Shown in pieces: positions 1-5,635 of a stretch of DNA of 7,403 nucleotides (its first letter is position 1; each line of letters opens with the position of its first letter). The position numbers and the translations under genes are program-made. Source of the stretch: JBLHKE01 sp047619485. Lineage in GTDB: Bacteria; Verrucomicrobiota; Verrucomicrobiia; Verrucomicrobiales; DEV007. The notes beneath the pieces were generated by a model. That model saw only the letters and a program-made list of their open reading frames with translations. It ran no database searches and was not told the origin of the DNA. The stretch is from NCBI GenBank assembly GCA_047619485.1, contig JBLHKE010000380.1, forward strand, positions 1-7,403, given 5' to 3'.

Positions 1-132
1 TATTTTGGCCATCACCCGCGTTAGCTTCCAACTCAAATAGCCCGCTATCATCGCTGAAATCTGCCTTGGTGCTGGCTAAAATTCCTGCGCATCTTTGTAT
101 GACTTATTTCCTGACAACCCCTTAGTAAGACG
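1..132. other. Left-edge stretch with no assignable gene
   Basis: No gene can be assigned here. One plus-strand frame is open from base 3 to a TAG at 123-125 (40 codons), so the tail of a gene entering from the left is possible. One minus-strand frame is open from about 103 down to base 2, but it has no ATG or GTG start, only a TTG at 31-29. Neither frame shows a recognisable motif or a decisive third-position GC bias. A short inverted repeat, CTTAG at 121-125 and CTAAG at 133-137, overlaps the stop codon of the LOG gene. It lacks a T-run and is too weak to call a terminator. Confidence 0.3.
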
Positions 133-714
133 CTAAGATTTCTCGTGGTCGCGCCACTTGTCGATGTATTCGACCTGGATGGTGCCGAGCTTCGCTAGCA
201 GTGTGGCAGGGTCGTCGGAGACGGCTAAGCTGTGGAGTTGTTCGCCGGCTAGGAAGTGTTGGTCGACCATGGTATCGAGTAATGTTAGCAGGCTGTCGTA
301 GTAGTTGGCGATGTTGAGGACGCCGCTTGGTTTCGGGTGCAGGCCTAGCTGGGTCCAGACCATGACCTCGGCGAGTTCTTCGAGGGTGCCGATACCGCCA
401 GGCATGGCGATGAAGGCGTCGGCGAGTTCGGCCATGAGGGCTTTGCGCTCGTGCATTGACTCGACGATGTGGAGTTTGCTGACGCCGTGGTGCGCGACCT
501 CCTTGTCGGCGAGGTGCTTGGTGATGACGCCGACGACGGAGCCCTCGTGCTCGAGGACCGCGTTGGCGATCTCGCCCATCAGCCCGACGTCGCCACCACC
601 GTAGATGAGGGCGATGTCCTTCTCGGCGAGGAGCCTGCCGAGTTTGTGGGCGGCGGCGGTGTATTCAGGTTTGGCTCCGTGGGAGGAGCCGCAGTAGACG
701 GCGATGGATTTCAT
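133..714 (-). CDS. LOG family protein (TIGR00730-type Rossmann fold; nucleotide 5'-monophosphate phosphoribohydrolase)
   Basis: This 193-residue cytoplasmic protein is a LOG-family enzyme. The family hydrolyses the N-glycosidic bond of nucleoside 5'-monophosphates, including cytokinin riboside monophosphates, releasing the base and ribose 5-phosphate. Visible in the sequence are an N-terminal Rossmann strand with YCGSS (7-11), the glycine-rich GGGDVGLMG (39-47), MHERK (87-91) with the conserved Arg90, and the signature PGGIGTLEE (105-113) with the catalytic Glu113. Length matches the family (about 180-200). The ATG at 714 is preferred because the conserved first strand begins directly after it; there is no Shine-Dalgarno sequence before it. 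It is 189 bases from the next minus-strand gene and probably has its own promoter. Many bacterial members carry the old label 'lysine decarboxylase', which the motifs do not support. The family call is secure; the substrate is not determined. Confidence 0.93.
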   Translation of the reverse strand: MKSIAVYCGSSHGAKPEYTAAAHKLGRLLAEKDIALIYGGGDVGLMGEIANAVLEHEGSVVGVITKHLADKEVAHHGVSKLHIVESMHERKALMAELADAFIAMPGGIGTLEELAEVMVWTQLGLHPKPSGVLNIANYYDSLLTLLDTMVDQHFLAGEQLHSLAVSDDPATLLAKLGTIQVEYIDKWRDHEKS

Positions 715-903
715 GGTGTGAAATTTTTAACCGCGAATGGCATGAAAGGCGCGAATTTTCTATGGCGAGATGTCGTTCTAGAGCGGGGTTGTTAGGAGTC
801 TTCTGGTGGCGATCTAGTTCTGGGCCTAGTATCCAGCCAAGTTGGTTTTATCGGCAGGATGCCGAAACTACGATTGGCTCTGTCCCTAGGTGTTTCTTAC
901 CGG
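715..903. other. Intergenic region between the LOG gene and the small membrane protein gene
   Basis: These 189 bases should hold the LOG promoter and any terminator of the upstream minus-strand genes. Two small hairpins are visible. One pairs GATCTAG (811-817) with CTAG-T-ATC (826-833) around an 8-base loop, with one bulged T. The other pairs CGGCA (852-856) with TGCCG (860-864) around a 3-base loop. Neither is followed by a T-run on either strand, so intrinsic termination is not supported. Near the LOG start there are two direct copies of CGCGAAT, at 732-738 and 750-756, 18 bases apart in an AT-rich setting. No credible additional coding region was seen. Confidence 0.35.
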
Positions 904-1116
904 CTAGCGTTTTTTCTCCATGCAGAGTGCGACGTTGAAGAAGCAGAAGAGATTGGCGATCAGTACTGGGATGCCGAAGCCGATGATTCTCGAGAGGTAG
1001 ATGTTCTGCATTTCGGTCGCATCTACCTCAGGTGGATAGCTGACGAACGAGCCGAGGATCATTGTGCAGATCGCGATCGAAGCGAGAATGATCGACGCAA
1101 GGGTTATTTTTTTCAT
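904..1116 (-). CDS. Small two-helix membrane protein of unknown function
   Basis: I do not recognise this 70-residue protein. It begins MKK and has two hydrophobic segments, at about 4-26 and 43-65. They are joined by a short polar stretch, SYPPEVDATEMQN (26-38), and the protein ends in a basic EKKR tail. With two membrane passes the two ends should lie on the same side, and the Lys residues at both ends suggest the cytoplasm. The ATG is preceded by GGAG three bases upstream, a rather tight Shine-Dalgarno match. The gene starts 28 bases after the ribulokinase stop on the same strand, so it could share the araB transcript. Adjacency alone does not show a role in sugar metabolism. Hydrophobic pattern, start context and spacing support a real gene, but homology is needed to be sure. 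Confidence 0.6.
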   Translation of the reverse strand: MKKITLASIILASIAICTMILGSFVSYPPEVDATEMQNIYLSRIIGFGIPVLIANLFCFFNVALCMEKKR

Positions 1117-1144
1117 GGGCTCCGTGGTAGGCGAGATGTCCCGG

Positions 1145-2839
1145 CTATCGCTGGCGTTCTCTGATTTCTAGGAGGTCCTTCATGACGTTGCCCATCTTGC
1201 CAGACCAATCTGCGGTGCCGAAGGCGTCGTGGAGTTGCTTGTAGAGTTTGTAGAGCTCGGTGTAGGCGCGCTGGTTTTCTGGGATGGGGGTGTAGACGGT
1301 GTCTCGGCAGCGGGTCATGGCTTTTTGGGCTTGGCCGACGTCGCCATAGCCGCTGGCTTCCTGGCCGGCGGATACGGCGCCGAAGATGGCGGCACCCAGG
1401 GCGCAGGTCTGGTCGCTGCCGCTGATCTTCATCGGGCGGCCGAGGATGTCGGCGTAGATCTGCATGAGGGTCACGTTCTTGACGGCGAGGCCGCCGCAGT
1501 TGATGACCTCTTTGACCTCGACGCCGTGTTCTTCGATACGGTTGATGATGGTGAGCGCACCGAAGGCGGTGGCCTCGATGAGGGCTCGGTAGATCTCGTG
1601 GGCTTTGGTGTGGAGGGTCTGGCCGAGTAGCAGGCCGGTGAGGCGGACGTCGACTAAGATCGTGCGGTTGCCATTGTTCCAGTCAAGGCTCAGCAGGCCG
1701 TGGGCGCCGGGTTTTTGTTTGGCCATCTCCTTCTCCATGTTGTCGAATTTCTCGTCGATGGTGGCGCCGTAGCTGTCGGGGACGAGGTTGTTGACGAACC
1801 ACAGGAAGATGTCGCCGACGGCGGACTGGCCGGCCTCGATGCCGAAGTAGCCGGGCATGATTGAGCCATCGACGATGCCGCACACGCCGGGGATGTCGGC
1901 GAGCTCGCTACCGTTGGGGGCGACCATCATGTCGCAGGTGCTGGTGCCGAGGATTTTGACGAGCACGCCGTCGGTGATACCAGCTCCGACGCCGCCCATG
2001 TGGGCATCGAAGGCTCCGGCGGCGACGGCGATGCCTGTTTTTAGGCCGAGTACTTTTGCCCAGTGTGGGCTGAGCCGTCCGGCGAGCTGGTCGGAAGGGA
2101 TAGCTTTGCTGTAGAGACGATCGCGTAGGCTTGCGAGGGCGGGATCGAGTTGGCCGAGGAAGTCGGCATCGGGGAGTCCACCCCAGCCGTCGTTGTACAT
2201 CGCCTTGTGGCCAGCAGCGCAGATGCCGCGTACGGCTTTGTTGGGAGCACTGTTGCCGGTGATGAGGGCGGGGAGGTAGTCGCAGTGCTCGATGAATGAG
2301 TGGGCAGCGGCGAAGACGTGGGGCGCGGCGTTTTTGATGCGCCAGACTTTAGACCAGAACCATTCGGAGCTGTAGGTGCCGCCGCATTTGGCGAGGTAGT
2401 GTGGGCGGGTCTCTTCGGCGAGGGCGGTGATCTTGGCGGCCTCGGCGTGGGCGGTGTGGTCTTTCCACAGCCAGACCTTGGCGTTGATGTCGTCCTTAAA
2501 TTCTTCTGTCAGTGCCAGTGGGGTGCCATCTTCATCGACGGGGATAGGGGTGGAGCCGGTGGTGTCGATGCCGATGCCGATGATGTTGTCTGGGTCGAAG
2601 TCTTTGTCGTTCTCTTTGGCCTGGGCGAGGGCGCCCTTGATGATGGCTTCGAGGCCGTCGATGTAGTCCTGCGGGTTCTGGCGGGCGACATTGGGGTCGG
2701 ATGGGTCGGTAATGATGCCGAGTTCGCCGGACGGGTAGGGGAAGACGGTGGAGCCGAGTTCGGTGCCGTCGGAGATGTCGACGAGTAGGGAGCGGCAGGA
2801 GTTGGTTCCGTAGTCTAGGCCTAGGGCGTATTTCTTCAT
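1145..2839 (-). CDS. araB: L-ribulokinase (FGGY carbohydrate kinase)
   Basis: This is a 564-residue cytoplasmic kinase that converts L-ribulose and ATP to L-ribulose 5-phosphate, the second step of bacterial L-arabinose catabolism after AraA and before AraD. The length matches AraB (about 550-570) and exceeds xylulokinase or glycerol kinase (about 500). Visible motifs are the phosphate-binding GLDYGTNSCRSLLVD (7-21), WLWKDHTAH (123-131), CGGTYSSEWFWSK (152-164), the FDAH block with probable catalytic base Asp278, GTSTCD (298-303) in the ATP-binding half, GIEAGQSAVGD (333-343), and a second FGGY-type region at INCGG (446-450). CALGAAIFG (479-487) closes the ATP site. The ATG at 2839 directly precedes the first conserved strand and has no Shine-Dalgarno sequence. 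No araA, araD or araC lies in the window, so the rest of the pathway must be elsewhere. A kinase for another ketopentose is a less likely alternative. Confidence 0.95.
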   Translation of the reverse strand: MKKYALGLDYGTNSCRSLLVDISDGTELGSTVFPYPSGELGIITDPSDPNVARQNPQDYIDGLEAIIKGALAQAKENDKDFDPDNIIGIGIDTTGSTPIPVDEDGTPLALTEEFKDDINAKVWLWKDHTAHAEAAKITALAEETRPHYLAKCGGTYSSEWFWSKVWRIKNAAPHVFAAAHSFIEHCDYLPALITGNSAPNKAVRGICAAGHKAMYNDGWGGLPDADFLGQLDPALASLRDRLYSKAIPSDQLAGRLSPHWAKVLGLKTGIAVAAGAFDAHMGGVGAGITDGVLVKILGTSTCDMMVAPNGSELADIPGVCGIVDGSIMPGYFGIEAGQSAVGDIFLWFVNNLVPDSYGATIDEKFDNMEKEMAKQKPGAHGLLSLDWNNGNRTILVDVRLTGLLLGQTLHTKAHEIYRALIEATAFGALTIINRIEEHGVEVKEVINCGGLAVKNVTLMQIYADILGRPMKISGSDQTCALGAAIFGAVSAGQEASGYGDVGQAQKAMTRCRDTVYTPIPENQRAYTELYKLYKQLHDAFGTADWSGKMGNVMKDLLEIRERQR

Positions 2840-2863
2840 GGGTGTGGTATCGGAGCGGGAAGG

Positions 2864-2869
2864 TTTATA
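2864..2869 (-). promoter_or_regulatory. Possible -10 element for araB
   Basis: On the minus strand the hexamer TATAAA lies 24 bases before the araB ATG, in the position and composition of a -10 box (five of six matches to TATAAT). A matching -35 would have to fall inside the hexamer repeat, and nothing there resembles TTGACA. If this is a promoter, its upstream half is repeat DNA. The call rests on one short motif in a GC-rich background. Confidence 0.25.
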
Positions 2870-2879
2870 AGAGCGGTGG

Positions 2880-2945
2880 GGCTCAGGCTCAGGCTCAGGC
2901 TCAGGCTTGGGCTCAGGCTTGGGCTTTGGCTTTGGCTTTGGCTTT
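2880..2945. repeat. Hexanucleotide tandem repeat, 11 units of GGCTNN
   Basis: Eleven hexamers run without interruption. In plus-strand order they are GGCTCA four times, GGCTTG, GGCTCA, GGCTTG, then GGCTTT four times. The variants are blocked, with pure TCA units at the end nearer araB, pure TTT units at the sulfatase end and mixed units between. That pattern suggests growth by slippage from two variant units. A shorter tract of AAGTTG, AAGTTG, AAGCTG follows at 2949-2966. The repeat ends 40 bases before the araB ATG. Read on the minus strand in the araB frame it would encode alternating Lys-Pro and Glu-Pro, but there is no start codon for it. It does not resemble a CRISPR array, because there are no spacers. 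Confidence 0.95.
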
Positions 2946-3009
2946 GGGAAGTTGAAGTTGAAGCTGTTCGGGCTTCGCCCTGGTTAATTGGCTCGATGGG
3001 GATGTCCCA

Positions 3010-4464
3010 CTAAATTTCTGGGATCGGGTCGGTGGATTTGATCTCTTTGCCTTCCCAGATAGTCTTGCCTTTTGGGTCGTGGGTTAGGATTCTTGCGCGG
3101 CTGCCGGGGGCTGGTTTCCTACTCACTTCGGGGATCCATTTCTTATGCTCGGCGATGACTTTTTCGTGTTCTGCGCTACCGACTAGGTTGTTCCACTCAT
3201 TGGGATCGTTCTTCATGTCGTAGAGTTCTTCGCTGCCGTCGGCGTAGCGGATGTAGCGCCAGTTCTCGCTGCGGACCCCGTGGTTGTCATGGTTGTGGGT
3301 GGTGATCGCAGGGCGGGCGCGGTGGGCGTTGGCGTCTTTGAGTTGGGGGATAAGGCTCAGACCTTCGAGGTCGTCTTTTTTCGGTAGGCCGCAGAGATCG
3401 TTGAGCGTGGGGTAGATATCTAGGAGTTCGGCTGGCTGGTTGCACACGCCCTTATTGATGCCGGGGCCGGCGAAGATCAGCGGAACCCTAGTGCCGTCGT
3501 CCCACAGGGAGTTTTTTCCGGTGATGGCTTTTTCACCGATGTGCCAACCGTGGTCAGACCAGAGGACTACGATGGTGTTATCCGCGTAGCCATTGCGCTC
3601 GAGGGCGTCGAGGAGTTTTCCGACCTGGTGGTCGACGAAGGTGGTACAGGCGAGGTAGGAGCGTGTGAGGTTTTTCCACTCGTCGGCTTCCTCCAGGTAC
3701 TTGAGGCGCGGTTCGGGGAGTTTCCAATGCATGTACCAAGAGAAGCGTGGGGTGTCGTCACGATCGCCGCGCAAGATTTTTGGGAGCTGGAGAGTTTCCT
3801 CCGGAAACATGTCCCACCACTTTTGGGTGACGAAACAAGGGACGTGGGGCAGGAAAAATCCGGCGGATAGGAAGAATGGTCCCTCGGGTTTGTTGTCGAG
3901 TTGCTGCACTGCCCACTCGGCGATTTTGTGATCTCCCTTGTCCTCGTCCTTGTGAGGAAAGGTTCCCCAATCGACGAGTTTGTGGCCGCTGGGAGCATCG
4001 GCGAGGCGCTTTTTAGGGAACGGTGCTCCGGTGGCGCCGGGTCCGAGGATGTCGAACTCTTTGTCCTTGGGCTTCCGGCCGTAGCCTCCGTGGTAGATTT
4101 TTCCGGCCGAGTAGGTGGTGTAGCCGTGCTTTTTGAGATAATGCGGCAGTGGGACCGCGTCTTTCAGCTCTGGGACATCACGGAACCATGGTGCTAGACC
4201 GTAGATGCCAGTGGAGTCAGGGCGCTTGCTGAGCATCAGGCTGGCGCGTGAGGAGTTGCAAAGCGGGGACTGGCAGTGGGCGTTGGTGAAGGCAGTGCCG
4301 CGTGCAGCGAGGCGGTCGATGTTGGGGGTTTTTGCCTGCGGGTGCCCGCCGAGGTAGCCGATCCAGTCGTTCTGGTCATCGATGGCGATGAAGAGGATAT
4401 TGGGTCTTTTGTCCTCGGCGTGGACAGAAGTGAGGAGGAGAAAGGCAGCTAGTAGGTGGCGCAT
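3010..4464 (-). CDS. Secreted type I sulfatase, iduronate-2-sulfatase-like
   Basis: This 484-residue sulfatase should remove sulfate esters from a sugar or polysaccharide outside the cytoplasm. Residues 1-16 form a short Sec signal peptide with likely cleavage after VHA. The mature enzyme opens with the metal-binding strand NILFIAIDDQNDW (Asp29, Asp30). The formylglycine site is CNSSR, with Cys69 as the residue to be converted and Arg73; the third position is Ser instead of the usual Pro or Ala. Further active-site blocks are SAGKIYHGG (119-127, Lys122 and His125), LPHVPC (205-210), SDHGWHIGEK (303-312, metal ligands Asp304 and His305) and Lys317. The C-terminal ELYDMKNDPNEWNNL (413-427) is typical of the family. 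Conversion of Cys69 needs a formylglycine-generating or anSME enzyme, which is not in the window. The order of motifs fits iduronate-2-sulfatase relatives, which are common in Planctomycetota and Verrucomicrobiota. The substrate cannot be read from the sequence. Confidence 0.93.
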   Translation of the reverse strand: MRHLLAAFLLLTSVHAEDKRPNILFIAIDDQNDWIGYLGGHPQAKTPNIDRLAARGTAFTNAHCQSPLCNSSRASLMLSKRPDSTGIYGLAPWFRDVPELKDAVPLPHYLKKHGYTTYSAGKIYHGGYGRKPKDKEFDILGPGATGAPFPKKRLADAPSGHKLVDWGTFPHKDEDKGDHKIAEWAVQQLDNKPEGPFFLSAGFFLPHVPCFVTQKWWDMFPEETLQLPKILRGDRDDTPRFSWYMHWKLPEPRLKYLEEADEWKNLTRSYLACTTFVDHQVGKLLDALERNGYADNTIVVLWSDHGWHIGEKAITGKNSLWDDGTRVPLIFAGPGINKGVCNQPAELLDIYPTLNDLCGLPKKDDLEGLSLIPQLKDANAHRARPAITTHNHDNHGVRSENWRYIRYADGSEELYDMKNDPNEWNNLVGSAEHEKVIAEHKKWIPEVSRKPAPGSRARILTHDPKGKTIWEGKEIKSTDPIPEI

Positions 4465-4540
4465 ATCCGTGGAGTTTCGGGTTTGGACTGGCCCCCGTCA
4501 ATGCTTGAAAGCTGGCGGGTGAGACGCTTAAGTCTTAGGT
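4465..4540. promoter_or_regulatory. Divergent promoter region between the sulfatase and TIM-barrel genes
   Basis: Only 76 bases separate the two start codons, so promoters for both genes must overlap here or lie inside the genes. On the plus strand TTGAAA (4505-4510) resembles a -35 box. With a 17-base spacing the -10 position would be TTAAGT (4528-4533), a poor match, and would leave almost no leader. A short dyad, TAAG-T-CTTA (4529-4537), lies just before the plus-strand ATG and could bind a regulator. Neither start has a good Shine-Dalgarno sequence. Shared regulation of the two genes is inferred from the arrangement alone. Confidence 0.3.
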
Positions 4541-5605
4541 ATGAGCCAATCATCACCTCGCCGCCATTTTCTGAAATCTGCTTCCGCGCTGACCGTTGGG
4601 TCTTTTGCTGCGACCCGGGTCGTGCCAGCGGCTGAACCAAAAAAATTAAAACTGGGTTTTGACAATTTTTCGATCAGGGCGCTGGGGTGGAAAGCGCCGC
4701 GGCTGCTGGAATACGCAGCGGAGCAGAAGGTGGACACGATTTTGTTTTCGGATCTCGATGTGTTCGAGAGTTTTGAGGCGGCGTATTTGAAGGATGTTAG
4801 GAAAAAGGCGGACGACCTAGGGATCGAGGTTCAGGCGGGGACGGGGAGCATTTGCCCGACGGCGACGAACTTTAAAGATAAATGGGGGACGGCGGAGGAG
4901 TTACTCTCGCTGACGATCAGGGTGGCTGGCGCGATGGGGTCGAAGGCGGCGCGTTGCTATCTCGGGAGTGCCAAGGATCGGAAATCGGATGGGGGCATCG
5001 AGGCGCGGATCGAGGACACGGTCGCCGTGTGCAAGAAGGTGCGGTCGAGGGCGATGGATGCTGGGGTTAAGATCGCGATCGAGAACCATGCGGGCGACAT
5101 GCAGGCGTGGGAGTTGGCGACACTGATCGAGGCGGCCGGTGCGGAATATGTCGGCGCGACGATCGACTCGGGAAATGCGACTTGGACTCTTGAAGATCCG
5201 ATTCAGAACTTGGAGATTCTCGGGAAGTATGCGGCATCGAGTGGGATTCGTGATTCGATGGCTTGGGAGTATGAGGCCGGCGTGAAGGTGGCGTGGACGG
5301 CGATGGGGGAGGGGTGTGTGGACTTGAAGAAATACATGAAGCGCTGGGCGGCGTTGTGTCCTGAAGTGCCGGTGCAACTGGAGATTATCTCGGGGTTCTC
5401 GAAGCCGTTTGCCTACATGCAGGAAGATTTCTGGGAGTCGTATCAGAAAGTGCGTGCGCCGGAGTTTGCGAAATTTTTGGCGCTGGCGAGAAAGGGGAAC
5501 GAGATCCCCAATGGGAAGGCGGGGGATGCGGACTACCAGAGGGCGGAGTTGGAGCGGAGTATCAAATACTCGAAGGAAGTACTTGGGCTGGGGCGGCGTT
5601 CTTAG
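4541..5605 (+). CDS. Tat-exported sugar phosphate isomerase/epimerase-like TIM-barrel protein
   Basis: This 354-residue protein belongs to the xylose-isomerase-like TIM-barrel superfamily (AP_endonuc_2-type fold). The N-terminus carries a twin-arginine signal, SPRRHFLKSASA (5-16), a hydrophobic stretch and an Ala-rich cleavage region near VVPAAE (27-32), so it is probably exported folded, with its metal already bound. Barrel motifs include GTGSICPTA (100-108), AIENHAGD (179-186, metal ligand Glu181), ATIDSGN (206-212, Asp209) and QLEIISG (279-285, Glu281). The usual metal-binding His, about 26 residues after the Asp, is replaced: Gly235 stands in GIRDS (235-239). The ATG at 4541 is supported by the complete Tat motif right after it. 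The gene is divergent from the sulfatase, hinting at a shared role in sugar use. Superfamily members act on many sugars and polyols, so no reaction is assigned. Confidence 0.85.
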   Translation: MSQSSPRRHFLKSASALTVGSFAATRVVPAAEPKKLKLGFDNFSIRALGWKAPRLLEYAAEQKVDTILFSDLDVFESFEAAYLKDVRKKADDLGIEVQAGTGSICPTATNFKDKWGTAEELLSLTIRVAGAMGSKAARCYLGSAKDRKSDGGIEARIEDTVAVCKKVRSRAMDAGVKIAIENHAGDMQAWELATLIEAAGAEYVGATIDSGNATWTLEDPIQNLEILGKYAASSGIRDSMAWEYEAGVKVAWTAMGEGCVDLKKYMKRWAALCPEVPVQLEIISGFSKPFAYMQEDFWESYQKVRAPEFAKFLALARKGNEIPNGKAGDADYQRAELERSIKYSKEVLGLGRRS

Positions 5606-5635
5606 TTGTCCGGTAGGCTCTGGAGTTTCCAACTA
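5603..5635. terminator. Inverted repeat joining the stop codons of two convergent genes
   Basis: TAGTTG (5603-5608) and CAACTA (5630-5635) are perfect inverted repeats. The TAG of the TIM-barrel gene forms the first three bases, and the TAG of the peroxidase, on the other strand, forms the last three. Inside, TCCGG (5609-5613) can pair with CTGGA (5620-5624), with one G-U pair and a TAGGCT loop, leaving GTTTC unpaired. Eleven base pairs in total could act as a two-way stem-loop between the converging transcripts. Neither strand has a T-run after it, so it is not a classical intrinsic terminator. It may instead protect RNA ends. Confidence 0.35.

Larger units (their letters stand above)
2840..3009. 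other. araB leader and sulfatase-araB intergenic region
   Basis: These 170 bases separate two minus-strand genes and contain the hexamer repeat. Reading on the minus strand towards araB, the order is: sulfatase stop; a small GGGC-GAA-GCCC hairpin (2970-2980, 4-bp stem, no T-run); three AAGYTG hexamers on the plus strand (2949-2966); the main repeat (2880-2945); TATAAA (2869-2864); and 24 more bases to the araB ATG. The region is probably an independent promoter and leader for araB, because it is long and the sulfatase product is exported whereas AraB is cytoplasmic. Confidence 0.45.

Noticed and set aside
2..103. Start of a minus-strand gene reading through the left edge (AGILASTKADF...)
   Set aside because: It looks protein-like but has no ATG or GTG start, and the complementary plus frame is open over the same bases.
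811..864. Intrinsic terminator for the araB-membrane protein transcript
   Set aside because: Two short hairpins exist (811-833 and 852-864), but neither is followed by a T-run on the minus strand.
2300..2788. Long plus-strand open frame opposite araB
   Set aside because: It is the antisense of a clear ribulokinase in GC-rich DNA; its Gly/Val/Asp-rich translation has no motif.
2880..2945. CRISPR array
   Set aside because: The units are six bases, directly adjacent, with no spacers and no cas genes in the window.
2842..2957. Plus-strand small reading frame through the hexamer repeat, starting at GTG 2842 and reading Ala-Gln then Ala-Leu repeats
   Set aside because: The start is antisense to the araB leader, with no ribosome site or neighbour to support it. 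Any repeat with a six-base period gives such open frames.
2970..2980. GGGC-TTC-GCCC hairpin as a terminator after the sulfatase gene
   Set aside because: The stem is only four base pairs and no T-run follows on the minus strand.
4901..5632. 243-residue minus-strand open frame opposite the TIM-barrel gene
   Set aside because: Its Arg/Pro/His-rich composition is typical of a shadow frame, and the plus-strand protein has a Tat signal and family motifs.
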